Below, one piece after another: positions 15,103 through 21,621 of a DNA stretch of 21,815 nt. The stretch covers positions 1 to 21,815 of IMG/VR virus record IMGVR_UViG_3300010373_000142; one strand, written 5' to 3'. Within the stretch, counting starts at the first letter, position 1. Each line of letters starts with the position of its first letter. Origin of the DNA: a virus. Position numbers and translations under genes: made by a program. Below the pieces are notes generated by a model that saw only the letters and a list, made by a program, of their open reading frames with translations, made no database searches and had not been told where the DNA came from.

Positions 15103-16316
15103 CCGACGTTACCAGCGTTCCTCCCATTGAGTTTACCCCCACGGGTTTGGTAGTCCCGCAGGAATCGGCCATATTGGCGGGCGTACAAACGGACTACAAT
15201 GCCGCGTTTGGTGGTAACCTTAACCCCGCGCTCGAGACTCCACAGGGGCAGCTTGCAACATCTACCTCTGCAGTCGTTGCAAACAACAACGCAGTGTTTG
15301 CCGAATTCGTCAATCAGGTAGATCCGGACAACGCGCAAGGGTTCATGCAAGACGCCATTGGGCGTATATATTTCCTGACTCGCTCGCCAGGAGCCCCCAC
15401 GGCTGTGCAATGTCTGTGTGTGGGTGCGAACGGCACTGTCATACCCGTGGGGGCGCTAGCTCAGGATACGAGCGGCAACATCTACATTTGCACACAACCC
15501 GGCACTATCCCAATTGGCGGCTCGATCACACTATCGTTTGCGAACATCGTGAACGGACCCGTTGCCTGTCCGGCAAACACTCTGACGAAGATTTACCAAG
15601 CTATATCTGGCTGGGATACCATCAATAACGTAGCCGATGGCATTATCGGACGAAATGTTGAATCGCGCGCGGAGTTCGAGTTTCGCCGTAAGCAGTCAGT
15701 CGCGCTCAATGCGCACGGCTCGCTAGATTCCATTTACGCCGCGGTGTTCAACGTTGCAAACGTTCTTGACGTGTACGTCACAGAAAACGTTACGGGCGGG
15801 ACTATCACCGTGGGAGCTACTAACTACCCGTTGGTTGCGCACTCGCTCTATGTTGGCGTGGCTGGCGGCGCTGCGGCTGATATAGCTCAAGCTATCTGGA
15901 GCAAAAAGGACGTAGGTTGCAATTATAACGGCAACACGACTGTGTCTGTAACGGATACCGTAGGTTACAATCCTCCATATCCCACGTACGCGGTTACATT
16001 CAACATACTGACCAACACGCCTATATTGTTTGCGGTACAGATCGCGAACACACCCAACTTGCCGGCCGATATTGTAACGTTGGTTAAGAACGCAATCATT
16101 GCGTCATTCAATGGTACGGATGGGAGCGCCAAGTGTCGCGCGGGTGCGGTCATCCTGGCCGCTAAATTTTACGCCGGCATTATCGCCATAGGCCCGCAAG
16201 TAGAAGTGCTCTCCATTTTGTTGGGAAGTTCATCTCCCACGTTGACTAGCCAGTTGATGGGAATTGATCAAGAGCCCACCATTACGGCCGGCAATATAGC
16301 GGTGTCACTGGTATGA
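15099..16316 (+). CDS. Baseplate J-like wedge protein (gp6/P2 gpJ family)
   Basis: This is a 405-residue protein. Seen: 'ALETPQGQLATSTSAVVANN' and FMQDAIGRIYFLTRSPGAPT near the N-terminus; 'QPGTIPIGGSITLSFANIVN' and 'ISGWDTINNVADGIIGRNVE'; SRAEFEFRRKQSVALNAHGS; then ANVLDVYVTENVTGG and C-terminal repeats around LVKNAIIASFNGTDG. These follow the Baseplate_J family. It forms the wedge dimer ring around the hub. ATGA junctions on both ends. Some strands are Val/Thr-rich but the length is normal. Confidence 0.86.
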   Translation: MTDVTSVPPIEFTPTGLVVPQESAILAGVQTDYNAAFGGNLNPALETPQGQLATSTSAVVANNNAVFAEFVNQVDPDNAQGFMQDAIGRIYFLTRSPGAPTAVQCLCVGANGTVIPVGALAQDTSGNIYICTQPGTIPIGGSITLSFANIVNGPVACPANTLTKIYQAISGWDTINNVADGIIGRNVESRAEFEFRRKQSVALNAHGSLDSIYAAVFNVANVLDVYVTENVTGGTITVGATNYPLVAHSLYVGVAGGAAADIAQAIWSKKDVGCNYNGNTTVSVTDTVGYNPPYPTYAVTFNILTNTPILFAVQIANTPNLPADIVTLVKNAIIASFNGTDGSAKCRAGAVILAAKFYAGIIAIGPQVEVLSILLGSSSPTLTSQLMGIDQEPTITAGNIAVSLV

Positions 16317-18169
16317 CTTGGAACCGCGTTGACGGAGGCGTTTTCCCTGGCTCGCAGGTTGTTGGCGATGTCGCCATTATTGACGCCAACCATATCGCTG
16401 TTGTTACGCAGAACGGCCACACTGGATATTCTTCGGATGGCGGCGCCACGTGGGTTAATTCTGGTGTTCCGCTAGCGGGAGTTACATCCTGCGATTCCTG
16501 TAGGTATGCCGTAGGCGTAATTCTTACGTTGTGCGAGGTTGTTGGGGGTCGAAAGCTCGCCCGTTCCGTGGATAACGGCCACACGTGGAGTGACGTGACG
16601 CCAGCCGCGTTTACCGGCTCTACTGATTTACTCAATCAGCCTCAATACTCTACGTCGCTCTCGCTTTGGCTCATGTTCTCCAGTTTGGTAGGGGCGCCTC
16701 CGTCCACGGTATATACGTCTCCTGACGGCATAACATGGACAGAAGTTGATTTTTCCAATGGTGACGACACCTTATATAATTTTCTCATACTCGGCGCAGA
16801 CATAGTTGATGTGGCGGGAGCGTGCGTAGTTGTAGGGACTGCAGGCGTAGGCGTTACGTCATTCGGCACTATATTACGCAGCACAGATGGCACAACGTGG
16901 GATGTCGTGCTATCCGAAGTTTCAGGGTTAGCAGTATTTCACTCTATTGTCAAAGTAGGTGGCGTGTTAAACGCCGTGGGTTCGGAGGGGCCGGACAATG
17001 CTACTCAATGGAATTACGCGTCTACAGACAATGGAGTTACGTGGACCGAAAAAACAAACCCAAGTAGTTCCTCACATCCGTGGGCTACTACCCAAGCCTT
17101 CGTTGGCTCAAAATTTATAACCGGATTTGATCCCGATACTTTCCAATCTGTATCCAACTCAACAGATGTTACGAATTGGACTATAGCCCCGATTAGTCAG
17201 GCGGCATTTACGCTATCGTCAGACGGGACTACGGCTTACGCCTACGGTGGCAATGACATATTGGCTAGCACAGATGCTGTTACGTGGGATGAAGAGTTAA
17301 CCTTCGAATCTTCCGGATTCATTCAACAGATTAGGATAGGATCGGGCATAACTATCGCCGTGGGCATAGGCGACGGTGACGGTGGTATTTGGCTACGCAA
17401 CGGCAGCGGACCCGTACTCATCGCAGTACCGGATGTTGTGGGAGACACCCTATCAACAGCCGGTACTGTCGTAACAGCTGCCACTCTCGTCGTGGGCACG
17501 CTGACTCCCGTGTACAATCCTTCGGTGCCATTTGGTTCCGTAGTTTCGCAGAGTCCTATAGCGGGCACCATGGTGTTAGCTGGAACGCCCGTATCGCTGA
17601 CGATCTCTGCTCCCGCGGAAGCTGGCTTCGATGTATTTGCCACAGTTATAAGTCAGTACGCTAATAGCCCCACGCTGTTGCAGCTTGTTCAGAATATTGA
17701 GACATACCTAGACCAGACGATCAATTTCGCGCAGTTTTACGCTTACATCTGGAATGTTGCTACAGCCGTGGGATTCGGTCTCGATATTTGGGGCAAGATT
17801 GTTGGTGTTGGCCGCACGCTATTGGTAGAGGGTACTGTCACTATCCTTGGCGACGACGATTACCGCACGCTCGTGTTGACTAAAGCGCTAGCTAACATCC
17901 TGGCCACTACGGCGCCGTCGTTTAACCAATTGCTGAGTAACTTGTTTCCAGGCCAGAGATGTTACGTTACTGACCTTGGCAATATGCAAATGGGTGTCGT
18001 ATTTGAATTTCTACTGACGCCCGTGCAATTGGCTATTGTGACGCAATCGGGAGTGTTTCCGCATCCTGCGGGGGTCAAAACGAACATCATTTCTATCGAC
18101 GCGGCGCACACGTTTGGTTTCAACGGTTCAGGATTGCAGCCCTTTAATCAGGGTACGTTCTACAATTAG
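16313..18169 (+). CDS. Baseplate DUF2612 protein fused to an Asp-box beta-propeller and PASTA domain
   Basis: This is a 618-residue protein of three parts. Residues 1-~365 have seven Asp-box motifs (S-x-D-x-G-x-T-W or degenerate): S41-W47, S85-W92, S136-W142, S190-W196, S237-W244, S283-W289 and S319-W325, which suggests a seven-bladed propeller. Residues ~369-434 read as a PASTA domain (VPDVVGDTLSTAG, VVSQSPIAGTMVLAGT, VSLTIS). Residues ~445-618 are DUF2612, with 'YANSPTLLQLVQNIETYLDQ', 'VGFGLDIWGKIVGVGR', DDDYRTLVLTKALANI and a FGFNGSGLQPF end. DUF2612 is the small wedge protein next to gpJ in related phages (gpI-like place), usually a third of this size. The additions may bind surface glycans or peptidoglycan (inference). 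The gene sits between gpJ and the tail fibre. Confidence 0.78.
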   Translation: MTWNRVDGGVFPGSQVVGDVAIIDANHIAVVTQNGHTGYSSDGGATWVNSGVPLAGVTSCDSCRYAVGVILTLCEVVGGRKLARSVDNGHTWSDVTPAAFTGSTDLLNQPQYSTSLSLWLMFSSLVGAPPSTVYTSPDGITWTEVDFSNGDDTLYNFLILGADIVDVAGACVVVGTAGVGVTSFGTILRSTDGTTWDVVLSEVSGLAVFHSIVKVGGVLNAVGSEGPDNATQWNYASTDNGVTWTEKTNPSSSSHPWATTQAFVGSKFITGFDPDTFQSVSNSTDVTNWTIAPISQAAFTLSSDGTTAYAYGGNDILASTDAVTWDEELTFESSGFIQQIRIGSGITIAVGIGDGDGGIWLRNGSGPVLIAVPDVVGDTLSTAGTVVTAATLVVGTLTPVYNPSVPFGSVVSQSPIAGTMVLAGTPVSLTISAPAEAGFDVFATVISQYANSPTLLQLVQNIETYLDQTINFAQFYAYIWNVATAVGFGLDIWGKIVGVGRTLLVEGTVTILGDDDYRTLVLTKALANILATTAPSFNQLLSNLFPGQRCYVTDLGNMQMGVVFEFLLTPVQLAIVTQSGVFPHPAGVKTNIISIDAAHTFGFNGSGLQPFNQGTFYN

Positions 18170-18180
18170 AGGTTTGTGAG

Positions 18181-19383
18181 ATGCCCATTCCTACGCCAGA
18201 TTTAATAACCGAAGCGTTTGGCGCGAGCGCTGTTGATATAACTTTACCTATTCCGGTAGCCGACCCAGGCGGCGGTGCGGCATCGTTTACGCTGGGGTTT
18301 CCGCATGTCACGAAGCTGCCAATTAGTAGCGGCGGTGTTCCGCCTGACGTGGAGGATGTAAACGGCATCCTTCACATGGTGTCGGCGTATGCCGCGTATC
18401 TTGGCGCGGGCCAGCTGTTCCCGTTCAACGCGACGCTCGCCGCAGCCATGGGTGGATACGCCAATGATGCGCTTATTTCGATGGCGGACGGTAAGGGATA
18501 CTGGCGTTGCGTGACGGCAAACACAACAGTTAATCCGGATACGCCCACGCCACCTTCGTTAGATTGGGTACCGCTGGGGTGCACGGAAGAAATCTCCATA
18601 CCAGTAACGACGGGTACGCGTGTATTGTCCGCAGCGGAAGCTCGTTGTTCCACTATCATCATAACGGGCACACAGTCCGGAGACGTAGTCATACAAGTCC
18701 CGTTGTGGGCTGGAGCACGTTGGAAGTTCATAAACAACGTTGCTTTGACCGGTCTTAGCGTTACCGTAAAAGGGCCATCCGGAACGGGATTTGTGCTTCA
18801 GCAATCAACTGCTTCCGTGGGGGATCTCAGCTCGCCTGTAGGCATATGGTGCGATGGCACCAATGTGTACGGCGAGTTCGCGTCTCTTCATTCGCCTCAG
18901 CTCCAGGGAAGTCCGACATGCCCTTTACAAACACCAGGCAATAACTCCACGCTAATTGCTAATTGCCACTACGTGGATAGTGCCGGATTTGCTCCAGAAG
19001 CTTCTCCAACGTTTACCGGAAACCCCACGGCTCCGACACAATCGGCTGGAGACTCTAGCACTAAATTGGCTACTACGGCGTTTGTAAACCCTCCAGGCTC
19101 GGTGGTTACTGGTGGCGGTCCGTGGAACGAAGTTCGCGCCAGCGGAGCCATCGAAAAATGGGGTAAAGCTACATACACAACTAACACCGGGGCGCAATCG
19201 GTTGTATTCTCTACCGCGTTTCCCACCGCATGCGAAGTCGTCATGTTTTCCGAGGAGGCTGCTTCTATCGGTTGGGATACGTGGATCGTCGCCGGTTCGA
19301 TCAGCACGACAGGTTTCCAGTTCAATGATGATGCAGCTTCGGGCAATACCGTAACCCTCCATTGGCGCGCGATAGGACATTGA
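18181..19383 (+). CDS. Tail fibre protein
   Basis: This is a 400-residue protein. Residues ~35-130 carry an N-terminal baseplate-attachment pattern (GGVPPDVEDVNGILHMVSAY, 'LGAGQLFPFNATLAAAMGGY', MADGKGYWRCVTANTTVNPD). Residues ~276-302 have the common fibre repeat TFTGNPTAPTQSAGDSSTKL followed by ATTAFV. Residues ~310-400, with 'ASGAIEKWGKATYTTNTG' and VTLHWRAIGH at the end, match the gp53-like C-terminal domain of tail fibres. The fibre tip probably binds the host surface. GAGG upstream, about eight bases away, supports ATG 18181. No chaperone gene follows. The middle (~140-235) has Thr/Val-rich beta structure and is of unknown type. Confidence 0.82.
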   Translation: MPIPTPDLITEAFGASAVDITLPIPVADPGGGAASFTLGFPHVTKLPISSGGVPPDVEDVNGILHMVSAYAAYLGAGQLFPFNATLAAAMGGYANDALISMADGKGYWRCVTANTTVNPDTPTPPSLDWVPLGCTEEISIPVTTGTRVLSAAEARCSTIIITGTQSGDVVIQVPLWAGARWKFINNVALTGLSVTVKGPSGTGFVLQQSTASVGDLSSPVGIWCDGTNVYGEFASLHSPQLQGSPTCPLQTPGNNSTLIANCHYVDSAGFAPEASPTFTGNPTAPTQSAGDSSTKLATTAFVNPPGSVVTGGGPWNEVRASGAIEKWGKATYTTNTGAQSVVFSTAFPTACEVVMFSEEAASIGWDTWIVAGSISTTGFQFNDDAASGNTVTLHWRAIGH

Positions 19384-19387
19384 TGCC

Positions 19388-19606
19388 GTGAGCGATATTG
19401 ACGAGAAATCTATAATGCTGGGGCAGCACGAGGCTAGATTGGACAACGTTGAGAAAACGCTAAACGAGGTTAGAGACGATGTAAAACATCTCGTGTCCAT
19501 GATGGAGCGCACCAAGGGGTCGTGGAAAACTCTCGTGGCGATCGGGGGTATTGCCACGTTTGTTGTAGAGGTTGTTCATCAAGTTGTTGATTGGTTGCAC
19601 AAATGA
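19388..19606 (+). CDS. Small membrane protein, XhlA-like holin candidate
   Basis: This is a 72-residue protein starting at GTG 19388. The first ~42 residues are charged with coiled-coil pattern (HEARLDNVEKTLNEVRDDVK, HLVSMMERTKGS). Residues ~45-65 form a TM helix (TLVAIGGIATFVVEVVHQVV). This layout, a coiled coil then one C-terminal TM, resembles XhlA-type holin/hemolysin accessory proteins. It overlaps the endolysin start (ATGA at 19603), so it probably supports release of the enzyme. It could also be another lysis regulator. ATG 19383 is out of frame and stops after two codons. Confidence 0.65.
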   Translation: MSDIDEKSIMLGQHEARLDNVEKTLNEVRDDVKHLVSMMERTKGSWKTLVAIGGIATFVVEVVHQVVDWLHK

Positions 19607-20127
19607 CGCGAGATGATGCGATTACGTTGATGCTACGGCTAGAGGGCGGATACGCCGACGTGAAGGGCGACCCCGGCGGCCGAACGAAGTACGGCATTAC
19701 GCAAGCAACCTTGACTGCTCAACGGGCCGCAAACCATAACCTTCCGCTAGATGTAACCGACTTGAGTATCGGACAAGCCGCATCAATATACCGCATTGTC
19801 GATTGGGAGGTTATGCGGTGCGACAACCTTCCGCCCGCGCTAGCGGCGCTCATGCTGAATTCGGCCGTGAACCAAGGCGAGCCCACAGCCGTAGCGCTAC
19901 TGCAGGAGTGCGTGAAAGTACCCGTGGATTTCGTGATGGGGCCGCGTACGCTCGAGGCTGTGCAGGCGTGGCGCTCGCCTTACATGCCTGAGCAGACGCT
20001 AGCAGAGGAGTACGCCGCCCATGTCGGGGTAAAGTACGCCTCACTGTACGCCCGCCAAGGACAGTTCGAGCTAGGTTGGATGCGGCGGCTATTGCGAGTT
20101 TATACGCTGGCTGTCACTGACGCTTAG
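19603..20127 (+). CDS. Endolysin, GH108 N-acetylmuramidase with C-terminal binding domain
   Basis: This is a 174-residue protein. The N-terminal GH108 motif is RLEGGYADVKGDPGGRTKYG, with E14 the likely catalytic acid, followed by the IT of the standard KYGIT. Residues ~55-150 match the partner PG_binding_3 domain: 'YRIVDWEVMRCDNLPPALAA', MLNSAVNQGEPTAVALLQEC and FVMGPRTLEAVQAW. It cleaves peptidoglycan glycan chains to lyse the cell. No signal peptide, so it needs a holin. Start is at ATG 19603 (ATGA with the holin-like gene); the upstream in-frame TTG is less likely. Length is normal. The last 39 bases are overlapped by a possible minus-strand gene. Confidence 0.88.
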   Translation: MTRDDAITLMLRLEGGYADVKGDPGGRTKYGITQATLTAQRAANHNLPLDVTDLSIGQAASIYRIVDWEVMRCDNLPPALAALMLNSAVNQGEPTAVALLQECVKVPVDFVMGPRTLEAVQAWRSPYMPEQTLAEEYAAHVGVKYASLYARQGQFELGWMRRLLRVYTLAVTDA

Positions 20128-20226
20128 TCTGAGTAGTATCTCTCTATCGGCGTGCGCCTGCTTGGCGCATTGACGGATCCATTCCGCCAACGTTCCGGGG
20201 TATCCTGGGGGCCGCGTATCTTTCAT
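20089..20226 (-). CDS. Possible small protein (45 aa), last gene of the minus-strand cassette
   Basis: Reading leftwards, ATG at 20226-20224 is preceded by GAGGAAA with about seven bases of spacing, one of the strongest ribosome sites in the window, and begins four bases after the lipoprotein stop. The frame codes for 45 residues: KDTRPPGYPGTLAEWIRQCA, then KQAHADREILLRLSVSDSQR, ending INSQ, stop TAG 20091-20089. It looks soluble and helical, with no family known to me. It overlaps the 3' end of the convergent endolysin gene by 39 bases. Being short, it could be chance, but the ribosome site and spacing favour a real gene. Confidence 0.45.
   Translation of the reverse strand: MKDTRPPGYPGTLAEWIRQCAKQAHADREILLRLSVSDSQRINSQ
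20152..20170. other. Hairpin between convergent endolysin and minus-strand cassette
   Basis: TGCGCC (20153-20158) and GGCGCA (20164-20169) form a perfect 6-bp stem with a 5-base loop, extended by a G-U pair. It is 26 bases past the endolysin stop. No T run follows on either strand, so it is at best a weak or Rho-assisted terminator. It also lies inside the possible 45-residue gene. Confidence 0.25.
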
Positions 20227-20229
20227 ATG

Positions 20230-20547
20230 TTATTTCCTCAGCGGGATAATCAGTCCGGCTCGCGCGGTGAACTGCTCGCGCGGCCCTTGGATCTCGCCGT
20301 AGCGCCGAAATCCCCCTTCCTGCCAACCGCCGTGATCCAAGGCAACCCCCTCGCCAATCTCCACGTAGGCGTGGGGTAAATCCCAGTGCAGTAGGATGCT
20401 CACGATCTCGACGCCGTAGTCGGGTTGGCCGTCGTGCGCGAAGTGTTGCGTCAGATGTGACTTGTGCTCGATCTCGGGGCGGACCGAGTTGGGCACGAGC
20501 GTACAGCCTGACAGTGCGAGAACGAAGATGGGGAGCAGAAGTTTCAT
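20230..20547 (-). CDS. Lipoprotein of unknown function
   Basis: This is a 105-residue protein. The N-terminus KLLLPIFVLALSGC is a signal peptide with lipobox L-S-G-C at residues 12-15, so it is expected to be lipid-modified at C15 and anchored in the envelope. The mature part, with VPNSVRPEIEHKSHLTQHFA, VEIVSILLHWDLPHAYVEIG and YGEIQGPREQFTARAGLII, has alternating hydrophobic residues and could form beta strands. I have a memory of similar lipoproteins in phages of proteobacteria, all without known role. It is not proline-rich as Rz1-type spanins are. Start at 20547 is supported by GAGGA about nine bases before it; an in-frame coupled start lies at 20628. Cassette position suggests lysogenic conversion or superinfection exclusion (inference). 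Confidence 0.68.
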   Translation of the reverse strand: MKLLLPIFVLALSGCTLVPNSVRPEIEHKSHLTQHFAHDGQPDYGVEIVSILLHWDLPHAYVEIGEGVALDHGGWQEGGFRRYGEIQGPREQFTARAGLIIPLRK

Positions 20548-20628
20548 CGCGTTTCGTCCTCGACACCGGCAACGGCACTCGCAGCGCATGCAATTTGCGC
20601 ACGCGTGGGTACAGTCACAAGTTTTCAT
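20548..20628 (-). other. In-frame Cys-rich N-terminal extension of the lipoprotein (alternative start)
   Basis: ATG 20628 overlaps the stop of the upstream gene in an ATGA junction, the usual coupling signal in this phage. From there 27 codons run in frame into the lipoprotein start and encode eight cysteines within 22 residues (C4, C6, C10, C13, C16, C18, C20, C22), with Arg between the last ones. A product from this start would put the signal peptide in the middle and probably not be exported. It may be a leader peptide, a regulatory upstream start, or chance. Confidence 0.4.
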
Positions 20629-20894
20629 AGATTACCTAAATTCCAATTGCCTTTGGTGGCATCAATAGCCTGGTTATATTCCGAGTTACTTTTCAGCTTG
20701 CCGTTATCATCGCGGGGCGCGTTTAGATCATACGCGGCGATACTACCAACATGACGAAACCCGCGAAAGCCGTTCTCATCTCTGACGTAGACGTGAAGCG
20801 CTTCAAACATTCGGCCTGGATCTCGCACGGTACAATGGTGGAGTTCGCCCGCCGCTATAATCACCTCAAGCTGGGCAAGAGTAGTAACATTCAT
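20625..20894 (-). CDS. Small hypothetical protein, first gene of the minus-strand cassette
   Basis: This is an 89-residue protein read leftwards from ATG 20894. Residues 1-20 form a helix (TTLAQLEVIIAAGELHHCTV); then RDPGRMFEALHVYVRDENGF and RGFRHVGSIAAYDL suggest a small alpha/beta domain; the C-terminus is polar (DDNGKLKSNSEYNQAIDATK). No TM segment, signal peptide or helix-turn-helix is apparent. Not recognised as a family. A GGGAG-type ribosome site stands about ten bases upstream, and a promoter ends ~30 bases before the start. Its stop overlaps the ATG at 20628, so it is coupled to the lipoprotein frame. Confidence 0.6.
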   Translation of the reverse strand: MNVTTLAQLEVIIAAGELHHCTVRDPGRMFEALHVYVRDENGFRGFRHVGSIAAYDLNAPRDDNGKLKSNSEYNQAIDATKGNWNLGNL

Positions 20895-20924
20895 CGCGTC
20901 TCACTCCCGTATCTGATGGGAGAC

Positions 20925-20953
20925 AGTATACTGACCGCTACGTCAGTTTGCAA
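20925..20953 (-). promoter_or_regulatory. Sigma70-like promoter of the minus-strand cassette
   Basis: On the minus strand, TTGCAA (20953-20948; 4 of 6) is followed by exactly 17 bases and then TATACT (20930-20925; 5 of 6). Transcription would start near 20918, about 24 bases before ATG 20894. This is the best promoter match in the window. Its spacer is nearly filled by a dyad (20931-20946). Confidence 0.55.
20931..20946. promoter_or_regulatory. Operator-like dyad in the minus-strand promoter spacer
   Basis: CTGAC (20931-20935) and GTCAG (20942-20946) form an inverted repeat with a 6-base centre. It fills the 17-base gap between -10 and -35 boxes, so a bound protein would block or remodel the promoter. 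The adjacent CAGTATACTG (20924-20933) is also a perfect palindrome covering the -10. Short arms mean chance is possible. Confidence 0.35.
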
Positions 20954-20958
20954 GCCTC

Positions 20959-20988
20959 TGGACCGTGATGCCGCTCACAGCTTATACT
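20959..20988 (+). promoter_or_regulatory. Candidate rightward promoter with GTGA-N6-TCAC dyad
   Basis: TGGACC (20959-20964; 4 of 6) and TATACT (20983-20988; 5 of 6) are 18 bases apart. They point towards the gene at 21019 and lie back to back with the leftward promoter, the -35 boxes being five bases apart. In the spacer GTGA (20965-20968) and TCAC (20975-20978) form an inverted repeat with a 6-base centre, which resembles a CRP-type half-site pair. Sequence match only. Confidence 0.4.
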
Positions 20989-21018
20989 CGACGGTGCCGT
21001 ACTTTAGGAGTGCCCACC

Positions 21019-21621
21019 GTGAAGCATCTCGAGACCTACCTTGCGCACTATGCGGCTGTCGTCGCTGGCACCGCTGCCACTGTGGCGTCGTTCAAACCTG
21101 CCTTTCTGGTCACGCTCCTGCCATTCCTCGGCCCCCACGCCTCCGCCGTTATCGGCGGCGCTGCGGCGATCGTAGCGCTCCTCCACGCTCTCGGTATCGA
21201 CCCGGCACCGGCCGCTAAAGCGCTCCTGTGCGCGGTCCTCGTGGGTGCTGCACTCCCAGGCTGCGCACTGACGCCTGCGCAGGCTCGAGCCGCGGCGCCG
21301 TTCATCGAAGCAGCCGTGGATGTGGCAGTCGCTACGGCCGAAGCACAGGGCCTACAAGCCTGGCAGATTAATGCCATTGCCAAACTTGCCTTGGTTGCGG
21401 ACCAAGGCGCCTCCGCCAGTCTCAACGCGATTGCCGCGGTCGTGAACGATCAGTTGGCCAAGCTGAACCTACCCGCAGGCGACATGGCTGCGGCGCGAGT
21501 CCTTCAGGATGCGCTCAAAATCGCCATTGAGACGAAACTACAGGCGGATCCTGCAGCCGCACAGTTTCAGGCAGCTGCGGCGCTTGTGATTCGAGACGTA
21601 ATCAACGCGACAGGTGGTTAG
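21019..21621 (+). CDS. Membrane protein with internal lipobox, possible holin-lipoprotein fusion
   Basis: This is a 200-residue protein. Start is GTG 21019, because AGGAG (21006-21010) lies eight bases upstream; an earlier GTG at 20965 lies within the promoter region. Residues ~9-37 and ~39-58 are hydrophobic (HYAAVVAGTAATVASF, PAFLVTLLPFLG, 'SAVIGGAAAIVALLHALG'), like a small holin. Residues ~66-82 (AKALLCAVLVGAALPGC) look like a signal peptide with lipobox L-P-G-C, C82. The remaining ~118 residues are Ala-rich helical and soluble (AAPFIEAAVDVAVATAEAQG, ASLNAIAAVVNDQLAKLN). No family assigned. It could be a holin, an inner-membrane lysis factor, or two ancestral genes joined. The next gene overlaps by one base. 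Confidence 0.6.
   Translation: MKHLETYLAHYAAVVAGTAATVASFKPAFLVTLLPFLGPHASAVIGGAAAIVALLHALGIDPAPAAKALLCAVLVGAALPGCALTPAQARAAAPFIEAAVDVAVATAEAQGLQAWQINAIAKLALVADQGASASLNAIAAVVNDQLAKLNLPAGDMAAARVLQDALKIAIETKLQADPAAAQFQAAAALVIRDVINATGG

Noticed and set aside
14742-15410. 222-codon minus-strand frame opposite the gp25-like and J-like genes
   Set aside because: Covers two certain baseplate genes; shadow of codon bias.
20144-20602. 152-codon minus-strand frame overlapping the lipoprotein
   Set aside because: Extremely Arg-rich; the lipoprotein frame has a signal peptide, lipobox and ribosome site.
20751-21218. 155-codon plus-strand frame across the divergent promoter region
   Set aside because: It runs antisense to the 89-residue gene and into the membrane gene in the wrong frame; Arg/His-rich end indicates a shadow.
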